Shown: positions 51,471 through 58,969 of the stretch, one piece after another
Layout of the letters: each line of letters starts with the position of its first letter
How positions within the stretch are numbered: the stretch's first letter is position 1
Assembly (NCBI GenBank): GCA_043747595.1
Contig: JAYTOX010000021.1
Coordinates: 16,369-80,368 of the forward strand
Source of the DNA: JADKIH01 sp043747595
GTDB taxonomy: Bacteria; Bacteroidota; Bacteroidia; AKYH767-A; 2013-40CM-41-45
Length of the DNA: 64,000 nt
Direction: 5' to 3'
Program-made: the position numbers and the translations under genes
The notes under the pieces: generated by a model
Seen by the model: the letters and a program-made list of their open reading frames with translations, nothing else
Databases searched by the model: none
Told to the model about the DNA's origin: nothing

Positions 51471-52586
51471 TTACTTTATTTCATCTACAATAATTTGAGC
51501 TGCTTTTGCAGATGCTCCCTTTCCTCCAAGTTTTTGTCGGAGTAATTCATATTCAGAAAATAATTTTAATCGATTGTTGTTATCCAAAAGCAAATTCAAT
51601 GAGGCTTTTAAATTAGAGGTGTTGAGTTCAGCTTGTATCAATTCCTTCACAATCTCTTTATCGACAATCAAATTAACCAATGAAATATATTTCACATCAA
51701 TAATTCTACGAGCAATTTGATATGACAAAGCATTCCCCTTGTAACAAACTACTTCGGGAATATTAAGCAAAGCAGTTTCTAATGTAGCGGTTCCACTGGT
51801 AACCAAAGCAGCTTCCGAGGCAGAAAGCAATGAATACGTTTCTCCAAAAATTATTTTTAAATCAATTCCATTCATCAATTCACGATAGAGCATTTCCGGT
51901 TGCGATGGTGCTCCAGCAATAATAAATTGGTAATCCGGAAATTCATTTACCAATGTAATCATTATGGGCAATACAGTTTTTATTTCTTGAGTTCTGCTTC
52001 CCGGCAACAATGAAATTATTTTTCTTTCGTCAAGACGGTATTTATCTCGAAATGCTTGGTGGTTACCAATAATTAATTTTTGTTGCTCAATTGCATCTAA
52101 CAACGGATGACCAACAAAGTCGACTTGATAATTGTATTTCTTGTAAAAGTCTTTTTCGAAAGGCAAAATAACAAGCATTCTGTCAACAACCTTTTTAATT
52201 TTATGCACTCTCGATTTTTTCCAAGCCCATACTTGAGGTGAAATATAATAGATGACTTTTATCTTATGCTTATGAGCAAATTCTGCGATACGCAAATTAA
52301 AACCTGGATAGTCTACCAAAATCAAAACATCAGGAATATCTTTTAGAATATCTTGCTTGCAGAATTTAATATTATTGAAAATAGTTTTCAAATTCATTAG
52401 CACTTCAGCAAAGCCCATAAATGCCAGTTCACGATAATGCTTTACAATTACTGCACCTTCTTGATGCATTAAATCACCTCCCCATGCTTTGAAACGTGCT
52501 TCTTTATCAAGTAGTTTTATTTCACGCATAAGATTGGATGCATGTAAATCGCCTGAAGCTTCACCTGCTATAATATAGTATTTCAT
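51471..52586 (-). CDS. lpxB: Lipid-A-disaccharide synthase
   Basis: LpxB joins UDP-2,3-diacylglucosamine and lipid X to make lipid A disaccharide, so the cell has an LPS-type outer membrane. The 371-residue protein begins with the family motif YYIIAGEASGDLHASNLMRE, continues with YYISPQVWAWKKSR, DFVGHPLLDAI, LLPGSRTQEI and ends with the glycosyltransferase-type segment ALVTSGTATLETALLNIPEV. All are in the right order and the length is normal. The start codon overlaps the stop of the small membrane protein upstream by four bases, so it is tightly coupled to it and to surE. Confidence 0.95.
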   Translation of the reverse strand: MKYYIIAGEASGDLHASNLMREIKLLDKEARFKAWGGDLMHQEGAVIVKHYRELAFMGFAEVLMNLKTIFNNIKFCKQDILKDIPDVLILVDYPGFNLRIAEFAHKHKIKVIYYISPQVWAWKKSRVHKIKKVVDRMLVILPFEKDFYKKYNYQVDFVGHPLLDAIEQQKLIIGNHQAFRDKYRLDERKIISLLPGSRTQEIKTVLPIMITLVNEFPDYQFIIAGAPSQPEMLYRELMNGIDLKIIFGETYSLLSASEAALVTSGTATLETALLNIPEVVCYKGNALSYQIARRIIDVKYISLVNLIVDKEIVKELIQAELNTSNLKASLNLLLDNNNRLKLFSEYELLRQKLGGKGASAKAAQIIVDEIK

Positions 52587-52876
52587 TTGAGTAAAATAAT
52601 TAATAATACTATGAAAACATAAATGAAACTTCCTCCAATAACGCCGCGAGCTGTTTTTTCATTTCCCGAATTCAACGAAAGAAAAAATGGAATTAAATTT
52701 GCAATTACTGACAAACTAATTACATGAGAAAGCACTCCTCCTCTTTTGTAAAAAAGAACAGCGTTCCAAATTGTTCTTTCTTGGAAACTTATTAAAATAT
52801 AGATGCTGAAGGCTATGGGTGGAATAATTAATCCAACGATGAATCCGAAAATAAAACTATTCTTCCAATTAATCAT
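52583..52876 (-). CDS. Small three-helix membrane protein B (between surE and lpxB)
   Basis: I do not recognise this 97-residue protein. It has three hydrophobic helices (about 8-28, 47-67 and 77-96) with loops Q-E-R-T-I-W-N-A-V-L-F-Y-K-R-G and N-S-G-N-E-K-T-A-R-G. The gene overlaps its neighbours by four bases on each side, which supports it as a real gene. It shares its layout, glycine spacing (GFIVGLIIPPIAF versus GIVLGIILIPIFY) and the position of a polar loop before helix 3 with the protein encoded just upstream, so they look like a diverged tandem duplication. The position suggests a role in envelope or lipid A biogenesis, but this is inference. Confidence 0.65.
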   Translation of the reverse strand: MINWKNSFIFGFIVGLIIPPIAFSIYILISFQERTIWNAVLFYKRGGVLSHVISLSVIANLIPFFLSLNSGNEKTARGVIGGSFIYVFIVLLIILLK

Positions 52877-53178
52877 TGTTGCTGTTTTATTTTAAGGTAT
52901 AAATAGAAGTATGAAATAACACCAAGCATAATTACTATTAAAAAACCTTTACCTGTATTCTCCTTTTTCCAATTGATCATGAGAACACGGAATACCAACA
53001 TTGAAAACAACAATGCAATTAACTGACTTGTTGGCGGCCGTAAAATATATTCGTCGTTTTTTATTGAGACTATTCCACTGCGAAGAAGTTCTGCGAAGAA
53101 ATAAAAAATTGGGATAAGAATAATCCCAAGTACAATACCACTCAGAGTAGTATCGCTTAGCCTATCCTTTAACTTCAT
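52873..53178 (-). CDS. Small three-helix membrane protein A (between surE and lpxB)
   Basis: This 101-residue protein is unrecognised. Its helices are at about 11-31, 50-65 and 76-95. The first has GIVLGIILIPIFYFFAE, the loop after it contains KNDEYILRPPTSQ, and the second helix is followed by NWKKENTGKGFLI. Length, topology and several glycines and asparagines match the next gene, suggesting a duplicated pair. The start overlaps the end of surE by 17 bases and its end overlaps the next start by four bases, so all four genes from surE to lpxB are probably read together. Confidence 0.65.
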   Translation of the reverse strand: MKLKDRLSDTTLSGIVLGIILIPIFYFFAELLRSGIVSIKNDEYILRPPTSQLIALLFSMLVFRVLMINWKKENTGKGFLIVIMLGVISYFYLYLKIKQQQ

Positions 53179-53944
53179 AGTTCATCTCGTTAAGAAAAGG
53201 AATGGCATGATGAGCAGTGAAATCAAATTGAACAGGAACAATGGAAATGTATCCATTTGCTAATGCCCATTCATCGGTATCTTGACCTTTATCGTTATTT
53301 GTAAATTTACCGGTGAGCCAATAATATTTTCGTTTGTTAGGATCTAAACGTTCGTCAAATTCTTCTTCCCATTTCGCCATGGCTTGTCTGCAAACTTTCA
53401 CACCTTTTATTTCTTCTTTAGGCAGATTGGGGATATTTACATTTACCAACGTTCCTTTTGGCAATCCTTTTTCTAAAATGTTTTGAGCTATTTTCTTAAT
53501 ATAAGGTTTACATGCTTCAAAATCGGCGTCCAGCGAATGATTCAAAAATGAAAAACCGGCAGAAGGTATTCCCTCAATAGCACCTTCCATTGCAGCCGAC
53601 ATTGTTCCACTATAAATTACATTAATAGATGAATTAGAACCATGGTTAATACCGGAAACACATAAGTCGGGCTGACGATGTAGAATTTTATCGATTGCTA
53701 ATTTTACACAATCAACCGGAGTACCGGAACACTGATACCAATGTTCTCCATGAACATCTACTTTGTCTAAGCGAAGCAAATTATTTATAGTAATTGCATG
53801 CCCCATACCCGATTGCGGACTGTCAGGGGCAACAACAAAAATATCTCCGAGGTCTTTTATTGCATCCACAAGTGCATGCAAACCGGGAGCAGTAATTCCG
53901 TCGTCATTGGTTACTAAAATAACTGGGCGTTGAGAAGTGGTCAT
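53162..53944 (-). CDS. surE: 5'/3'-nucleotidase SurE
   Basis: SurE removes phosphate from nucleoside monophosphates and polyphosphate and is important in stationary phase. I start it at ATG 53944 (MTTSQRPVILVTNDDGI); the longer frame begins at TTG 53983 and would run through the promoter element at 53962-53969. The 260-residue protein has the metal-binding motif TNDDGITAPG (11-20), the conserved DSPQSGMGHAIT, GTPVDCVKLA and SGINHGSNSS blocks. It is complete. It heads an overlapping chain of two small membrane proteins, lpxB and perhaps comEC. Confidence 0.93.
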   Translation of the reverse strand: MTTSQRPVILVTNDDGITAPGLHALVDAIKDLGDIFVVAPDSPQSGMGHAITINNLLRLDKVDVHGEHWYQCSGTPVDCVKLAIDKILHRQPDLCVSGINHGSNSSINVIYSGTMSAAMEGAIEGIPSAGFSFLNHSLDADFEACKPYIKKIAQNILEKGLPKGTLVNVNIPNLPKEEIKGVKVCRQAMAKWEEEFDERLDPNKRKYYWLTGKFTNNDKGQDTDEWALANGYISIVPVQFDFTAHHAIPFLNEMNYEVKG

Positions 53945-53961
53945 AGCTATAATTAAGTTTC

Positions 53962-53969
53962 CAAAATTA
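53962..53969 (-). promoter_or_regulatory. -7 promoter element of surE
   Basis: The minus strand reads TAATTTTG, an exact TAnnTTTG match, 17 bases before the ATG. It supports the internal start over the TTG at 53983. Confidence 0.5.
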
Positions 53970-54092
53970 CTAAAATAAATCAAATGTGACTTGTGTAAAT
54001 ATTTGAATGTACATGAAGTCGGCAGTCAATTTGTCGACTTCTTTGTGAAAAATGTAACAGAGAATACTATAGTCTTAATTTCCCACAAAAAA

Positions 54093-54118
54093 AACCGAAG
54101 TGTTATTTCTTCGGTTTC
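54093..54118 (-). terminator. Intrinsic terminator of the coiled-coil protein gene
   Basis: AAACCGAAG at 54093-54101 pairs with CTTCGGTTT at 54110-54118. On the minus strand the hairpin is followed by a run of eight T, as in a Rho-independent terminator. Confidence 0.85.
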
Positions 54119-54138
54119 AATTTTATTTTTCCTTCAAC

Positions 54139-56001
54139 TTATTTATTCTCTCCTTTTGCATTTTTCAACTCTTGCTGAAAAGTTAATTCGGTAATGCTAT
54201 TATCGTTTTTAAAATAAAATACTCCTCCCCAGGTATAAACTATTTTCTGATAATTTGAGGCCACTCCATCTTTCTTTACTACTGTTCGGTAAATAGCGCG
54301 ATTCGTTTCATTAATGGTTTCTTCTGTAACTCCATCTTTATAATCTGAATCTATAATTTTTGGAATATTTGTATTGGGAGTTGTAGGTTTTGTTACTTTA
54401 TCATCTTGTTTGGCATTTGCTTGACTCAACGCTTTTTTCTTTGCTTCTATTTCAGCTAACACTTTTGCTTTTCTATCGGCCTCATCTTTATCTTTCGCTG
54501 CCTGATTAGCCGCAGTAATCGAATCTTGTTTAGCCTTTGAATCGGCAGCAGCTTTCAAACGATTAGCTTCATCTTTTTCTCTCGCAGCTTGATAAGCAGC
54601 AGTAAGTGAATCTTGTTTTGCCTTTTCAGCTGTTGCTGCTTTCAAACGGTCTGCCTCAACTTTTGCTTTTGCATCGGCTTGCGCTTTTAATTTAGCATCG
54701 GCATCTTCTTTTTGTTTCGCAGCATCTGCACGTAAGGTTGAGTCTTGTTGTGCTTTTAATTTTACCTGATCATTAATTTTCTTTTGTTCAGCATCTTTTG
54801 CCTTTTGTGCCAAATCTGCTTTCGCCTGGTCATCAGCTTTTGTTTTGGCAAGAGCAGCATCTTTATCAGCCTGTGCTTTTAAAAGATTGGCCCTATCCGT
54901 TGAGTCTGCTTGAAATTTAATTTTAGCCTTCTCTTGTTCTTTAGCCAACGTTAACGCATCTTTTCTAGACTTTTCTGCTGCATCCGCTTGAATAATTGAA
55001 TCTTGTTTTGCTTTTGCCGCTGCTTTAAGATCGGCCTCTGCTTTTAATTTCGCTTCTGCATCTGCTCTTTCTTTAGCAATTGCATCTGATTTTGACTTTC
55101 GTTCATTAGCTGCTAAAGTTGAATCTTGCTGTGCCTTTAGCCTGATATCTGCTAACTCTTTTTGTCGTGCTTGTTCGGTCGCTGCTTTCGATAATGAATC
55201 TTGCTTTGCTTTCTCTCTTGCTTCAGCCAATGCGTCTGACTTAGCTTTAGCTTGTGCTAAACTATCTGTTCGGTTCTTTTCTCGTGCTGCTAATGCGGAT
55301 GCGGCAGTTGCTGATGCATTCGCTCGTGTAATAGAATCTTGTTTTAATTTTTCTTTCTCGGCATTAATTCGATCTTGCTCTGCTTTCTGAGCCATCAATT
55401 CTGCTTGTCGCGTTTTTACTTTTGCAAGTGAATCGTTCCAAGCCTTATTCAACGAATCTAATCGCGCTCTTTCTAATAACTTGTTTTGATCTTCTGCTAT
55501 TTTACGAGCAACGTCTTGTTCACCTTGAATTTGTCGTGAATAACTTTGATCGTATTCAAAATCTTCATACGTGGGATTGTAAGCAAATTTTGCCACTGGT
55601 TTATTCATCGACTTATCTTGAGAAACTCCTGCTACATCAGAAAAAAGGTCCATGTTAAATTCCTTCTGATAAATAATGTCACTCTGATCTGCCGGTACAA
55701 CGGTACTGAATTCAATAACTTTTGTTACCAATCCGCTTTTCACAAATTTTAGTGTATAGTTTTTTTGTAAAGTCATATTAAAATTAAACGCTCCGTTGTC
55801 TTTCGAACTTACGGTTTGAGGAGGCAATCCTGCTGCGTTAATCTCTATCGTTACCCCTGCTTCCGGTTTATTGTCTTTTCTAATCTTCCCACTTATTTGT
55901 AAATAGCCACCTTTTTGAGCCATTACATTAAGCGAAAACAACATTATAAGGGCAACTAAAAAGGAATTTAAAGAGCCTTTCATTATATTTTTTATCATCA
56001 T
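54139..56001 (-). CDS. Exported protein with long Ala/Lys/Asp-rich coiled coil
   Basis: The 620-residue protein has an N-terminal signal peptide (hydrophobic 11-27, cleavage near MAQ), and could start at M7. Residues about 32-105 (YLQISGKIRKDNKPEAGVTI) form a carboxypeptidase regulatory-like or CNA-B-like beta domain. Residues about 165-560 are almost pure coiled coil, rich in Ala, Lys, Asp, Glu and Gln, with the motif AKQDS or AQQDS repeated seven times; a 29-residue unit is duplicated near the end. A short C-terminal domain (about 565-620, VTEETINETNRAIYRTVVKK onward) closes the protein. The rod resembles TolA or surface spacer proteins. It has no T9SS tail. Its role is unknown; it may span the periplasm or bridge to the surface. 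Confidence 0.7.
   Translation of the reverse strand: MMIKNIMKGSLNSFLVALIMLFSLNVMAQKGGYLQISGKIRKDNKPEAGVTIEINAAGLPPQTVSSKDNGAFNFNMTLQKNYTLKFVKSGLVTKVIEFSTVVPADQSDIIYQKEFNMDLFSDVAGVSQDKSMNKPVAKFAYNPTYEDFEYDQSYSRQIQGEQDVARKIAEDQNKLLERARLDSLNKAWNDSLAKVKTRQAELMAQKAEQDRINAEKEKLKQDSITRANASATAASALAAREKNRTDSLAQAKAKSDALAEAREKAKQDSLSKAATEQARQKELADIRLKAQQDSTLAANERKSKSDAIAKERADAEAKLKAEADLKAAAKAKQDSIIQADAAEKSRKDALTLAKEQEKAKIKFQADSTDRANLLKAQADKDAALAKTKADDQAKADLAQKAKDAEQKKINDQVKLKAQQDSTLRADAAKQKEDADAKLKAQADAKAKVEADRLKAATAEKAKQDSLTAAYQAAREKDEANRLKAAADSKAKQDSITAANQAAKDKDEADRKAKVLAEIEAKKKALSQANAKQDDKVTKPTTPNTNIPKIIDSDYKDGVTEETINETNRAIYRTVVKKDGVASNYQKIVYTWGGVFYFKNDNSITELTFQQELKNAKGENK
54479..54652. repeat. Imperfect 87-bp tandem repeat inside the coiled-coil gene
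   Basis: Two copies, 54479-54565 and 54566-54652, are in phase with codons (29 residues each) and share gcttcatctt-like starts, the cagtaa-gaatcttgttt core and gctttcaaac ends. A third partial start follows at 54653. Copies differ at scattered positions, so this is an old duplication. Confidence 0.6.
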
Positions 56002-56148
56002 TATTAAACGAACCGGTTATTTAATTATTCTCACAAATTTAATAAGAGAAATTAGCTTTAAAATGATTCAAAGCCGCCATTCTACGATATTTATAAACAA
56101 CTATTTTCACGAAAATAAGCTGTCTTTTGGCTATGAAATGAACTTTCT

Positions 56149-57003
56149 TCAATGAAATATCTCATCAGCCTTTTTCATAGCTATTTCCCACTCAGTTTGC
56201 TTTAAACTTAATGCATCTAAGCCTCCGAAATAATTCACCAGATCTTCAGTTGCCAGATTCCCTACAAGTTCATTATTGGCCATCGGACAACCTCCTATCC
56301 CTTTTAATGCACTATCGAATCGTAAGCACCCACTCTTTTCTGCTGCACTTATTTTTTCTCGCCAAGTTAATTTATCTGAATGCAAATGCGCTCCAAATTC
56401 TACTTTAGGGAATTCCGGAATTAAACCGGTAAACAAATAACTGATGTTCTCCGGTGTACTCACTCCAACTGTATCTGACAATGCAATAATATTTATTCCT
56501 TCTTCTGTAAGTTTCTTAACCCATTTTATCACTATATCGGTATTCCATAATTCACCGTAAGGATTTCCAAAGCCCATAGAAATATAAATAACCATTTCCT
56601 TTTTTGTTCGAACACAGATTTCACTTATTTCTCGAACACGTATCAACGACTCTTCAATTGAAGAATTTGTATTTCTTTTTTGAAACTCTTCTGAAATAGA
56701 AAATGGAAATCCTAAAAAATTGATTTCATCGAATACACTTGCTTCTTCCGCTCCTCTGGTATTTGCTACTATTGCTAAGAGTTTAGTTTTTGTCGATGAC
56801 AAATCGAGCCCGGCTAATACTTCTTTTGTATCTTTTAATTGTGGAATTGCTTTCGATGAAACAAAAGATCCGAAGTCGAGTGTGTTAAACCCAACTCTCA
56901 AAAGAGAATTCAAGTACGCTATTTTTGTTTCGGTAGGAATCCACGCCTCCCAACCTTGCATTGCATCTCTCGGACATTCTATTAATTTCACTGACTTATT
57001 CAT
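56149..57003 (-). CDS. Hydroxymethylglutaryl-CoA lyase
   Basis: This enzyme splits HMG-CoA to acetyl-CoA and acetoacetate during leucine degradation. The 284-residue protein has the HMGL-like TIM barrel: KLIECPRDAMQGW at the start replaces the usual E-V-G-P-R-D-G-L-Q-N motif while keeping P-R-D, and GAHLHSDKLTWREKISAAE provides the metal histidines. The catalytic loop cysteine is in GIGGCPMANNELVGNLATED near residue 250. The overall length is usual. It follows the DUF4920 lipoprotein by 27 bases and is probably co-transcribed with it. The lyase could act on another short hydroxyacyl-CoA; the family name is firm, the substrate less so. Confidence 0.85.
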   Translation of the reverse strand: MNKSVKLIECPRDAMQGWEAWIPTETKIAYLNSLLRVGFNTLDFGSFVSSKAIPQLKDTKEVLAGLDLSSTKTKLLAIVANTRGAEEASVFDEINFLGFPFSISEEFQKRNTNSSIEESLIRVREISEICVRTKKEMVIYISMGFGNPYGELWNTDIVIKWVKKLTEEGINIIALSDTVGVSTPENISYLFTGLIPEFPKVEFGAHLHSDKLTWREKISAAEKSGCLRFDSALKGIGGCPMANNELVGNLATEDLVNYFGGLDALSLKQTEWEIAMKKADEIFH

Positions 57004-57030
57004 TCTCGATTTATAAAATATACGTTAGTT

Positions 57031-57492
57031 TTATCGAATCATTATTCCTGTTGCTTCAACGACTAATTCTGTTTTAGGTTCAATTGTATTGTCGATTGAA
57101 GTAGGCTGTTTTTCGTTTTCAGAAATAGATTCTGTCGTTTCTTGAAGTGGCAATGACTGATAGGTCGCAACACCTTTTACAAATGCATACTTCCCATCAA
57201 TTTTTTCACTTACAAAAATGGATTTGTCTTTGATTCGAACTAATAAAGGGCCATTCTTTTCTTTAGTCAATTTAAGCCAACAACCATCTGCCTTACAAAA
57301 GCTTTGAATGTATCCGGATACAGTGACTTTAAGCGAAATCTTATCCGTCATTTTTGCATCTAAATCGTTTATGCTGAATGCGATAGTTGAATCAACCTTT
57401 TCTCCAAACTCTTGAACTTTCGCATGTTTATGACACGACGACAGGATTATTAAAATAAAAATGACAATTACTTTAGGAAAGGATTGATTCAT
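57031..57492 (-). CDS. DUF4920 family lipoprotein
   Basis: The 153-residue product has a lipoprotein signal ending in L-S-S-C with C20 lipidated, then a domain of about 110 residues of the DUF4920 type: FGEKVDSTIAFSINDL, the central VTVSGYIQSFCKADGCWLKL with its two conserved cysteines, and KYAFVKGVATYQSLPLQET. The cysteine-containing strand and an OB-fold-like layout suggest a redox or metal role, but no function is known. It starts downstream of a TATTTTTG element and precedes the HMG-CoA lyase gene. Confidence 0.75.
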   Translation of the reverse strand: MNQSFPKVIVIFILIILSSCHKHAKVQEFGEKVDSTIAFSINDLDAKMTDKISLKVTVSGYIQSFCKADGCWLKLTKEKNGPLLVRIKDKSIFVSEKIDGKYAFVKGVATYQSLPLQETTESISENEKQPTSIDNTIEPKTELVVEATGIMIR

Positions 57493-57514
57493 TCAATTGA
57501 TTTGACAGTTATTG

Positions 57515-57522
57515 CAAAAATA
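57515..57522 (-). promoter_or_regulatory. -7 promoter element of the DUF4920 gene
   Basis: The minus strand reads TATTTTTG, exact TAnnTTTG, 22 bases before the start codon. No TTG lies at the right distance. Confidence 0.45.
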
Positions 57523-57634
57523 CTCATTTTATGCTTTGAACTGACTTTACCACCATTCCAACATCGACAATCTTCGAAAAGTTGAGCCAATTTTGAAAAA
57601 GTTAACGAGTTTTAGCCGTTTCCTATAAAAAAAA

Positions 57635-57664
57635 TTGCTCATCTGCTAAAAAAGGATATTTTTG
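57635..57664 (+). promoter_or_regulatory. Promoter of the TPR protein gene
   Basis: TTG at 57635-57637 is followed after 19 bases by TATTTTTG at 57657-57664. Both boxes and the spacing match the Bacteroidota promoter. The start codon is 32 bases further on. Confidence 0.7.
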
Positions 57665-57696
57665 CGGACTCTTTTAAAAAAATCACGATTAACAAA

Positions 57697-58377
57697 ATGG
57701 CAGACAATCATTCAGATAACGATTTTACTGTTGCAGAAGCAATAGGGAAAACTGAAAATTTCATTAACCAAAACAAAAAAAGTCTTGGGATCATCATTGG
57801 TGCTTTAGTAGTAGCAATTGGTGGGTACATATTTTACCAAAATGTGTATGTAGCTAACAAAGAAAAAGAAGCTGAGCAAGTTCTATTTCATGCTGAACAA
57901 TATTTGTTTGCCGATTCAATTAAGTTGGCCATCAACGGCGACGGAAAAAATCCGGGCCTTGAAGAAATTGTTGCTGATTATAGTGTTTCTCAATCTGGAA
58001 ACTTAGCACGTTACTACCTTGGTATGGCTTATTTAAAAAATAAGGAATATGATAAGGCTATTGAATCACTAAAAAGCTACACTGCAAAAGATGATATAAC
58101 AGGATCATTAGCCTTTGGTGCAATTGGTGATGCTTATAGCGAATTGAAAAAATCGGACGATGCTATTTCATTTTATGAAAAAGCTTCAAAGGAGCAATCA
58201 AACTCTTTTAGCACTCCTATTATGCTTATGAAATTAGGAATAGCAAACGAAGTTAAAGGCGATTGGTCTGCTGCTAAATCAGCATACGAACGAATCAAAA
58301 AAGATTATCCTACTTCAAACGAAGGTACGCAAGTTGATAAATACATTGCACGTGCCGATGCAATGATTTCTAAATAA
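57697..58377 (+). CDS. Membrane-anchored TPR protein (YfgM-like)
   Basis: The 226-residue protein has a cytoplasmic N-terminus (about 1-31), one membrane helix (about 33-52, SLGIIIGALVVAIGGYIFYQ) and a soluble domain with TPR repeats: ARYYLGMAYLKNKEYDKAIE, FGAIGDAYSELKKSDDAISF and KLGIANEVKGDWSAAKSAYE. This is the YfgM/DUF2659 plan, in which TPRs face the periplasm and assist folding or secretion. It is followed by a terminator and ribH; this neighbourhood is common in Bacteroidota. It has a well-formed own promoter upstream. Confidence 0.85.
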   Translation: MADNHSDNDFTVAEAIGKTENFINQNKKSLGIIIGALVVAIGGYIFYQNVYVANKEKEAEQVLFHAEQYLFADSIKLAINGDGKNPGLEEIVADYSVSQSGNLARYYLGMAYLKNKEYDKAIESLKSYTAKDDITGSLAFGAIGDAYSELKKSDDAISFYEKASKEQSNSFSTPIMLMKLGIANEVKGDWSAAKSAYERIKKDYPTSNEGTQVDKYIARADAMISK

Positions 58378-58383
58378 TTGTTA

Positions 58384-58413
58384 AACCGGGTTATTCACCC
58401 GGTTTTCTTTTTT
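58384..58413 (+). terminator. Intrinsic terminator between TPR gene and ribH
   Basis: AACCGGGT at 58384-58391 pairs with ACCCGGTT at 58397-58404, followed by TTCTTTTTT. It lies directly after the TPR stop codon; ribH follows at once, so readthrough or a weak internal promoter would be needed for ribH. Confidence 0.85.
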
Positions 58414-58423
58414 AAACTACATT

Positions 58424-58897
58424 ATGTCGTCTTTCGATCAAAATCTTTCTGCGATAAATTTTTTGCCTGATGGTTCAGGCGCAAGAATATCTATTGTTGT
58501 TTCGGAATGGAATGAAATGATCACCGAATCACTCTACGCTGCATGTTATCAAACGTTGATCGATTCCGGTTGTAACAAAGAAAATATTATCCGTAAAAAT
58601 GTTCCCGGAAGTTTTGAATTGGTTTTAGGTGCAAAATGGGCAATTGAAAATGAACGTCCCGATGCGGTGATTTGTTTGGGTTGTGTAATTCAAGGAGAAA
58701 CTCGTCACTTCGATTTTATTTGTGATGCTGTAGCAAATGGAATTATGAAATTAAATATTGACTTTTCACTTCCAGTAATATTCGGCGTTCTTACTCCACA
58801 AAATATGGAACAAGCACTCGACCGTGCAGGCGGGAAACATGGTAACAAAGGTGTTGAAGCAGCTGTTACAGCATTAAAAATGATTAAAACAAAATAA
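58424..58897 (+). CDS. ribH: 6,7-dimethyl-8-ribityllumazine synthase
   Basis: RibH condenses the DHBP product of RibBA with the pyrimidine intermediate to form lumazine, the step before riboflavin. The 157-residue protein has the family motifs: ISIVVSEWNEMITESLYA at the start, VPGSFELVLGAKW, the ATP-like loop CLGCVIQGETRHFDFIC and the end GVLTPQNMEQALDRAGGKHG with conserved histidine and glycine. Length is standard for a subunit of the icosahedral or pentameric enzyme. It begins 10 bases after the terminator downstream of the TPR gene. Confidence 0.96.
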   Translation: MSSFDQNLSAINFLPDGSGARISIVVSEWNEMITESLYAACYQTLIDSGCNKENIIRKNVPGSFELVLGAKWAIENERPDAVICLGCVIQGETRHFDFICDAVANGIMKLNIDFSLPVIFGVLTPQNMEQALDRAGGKHGNKGVEAAVTALKMIKTK

Positions 58898-58898
58898 C

Positions 58899-58922
58899 TT
58901 GTTCAAATAAGTGTTTGAACAA
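58899..58922 (+). terminator. Hairpin downstream of ribH
   Basis: TTGTTCAAA at 58899-58907 pairs perfectly with TTTGAACAA at 58914-58922 around TAAGTG, two bases after the ribH stop. No T-run follows, so its role as a terminator is uncertain. Confidence 0.45.
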
Positions 58923-58969
58923 TTCAAGTTACACTAATTTTCTAATCAATTTTCTACTTATAGTTTTCC

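Noticed and set aside
53945..53983. In-frame TTG extension of surE
   Set aside because: It contains an exact -7 promoter element and adds 13 residues not typical of SurE, which starts close to the TNDDG motif.
54139..56001. Open frames on the opposite strand of the coiled-coil gene
   Set aside because: They are shadows caused by the regular Ala/Lys/Asp codon pattern and have no recognisable product.
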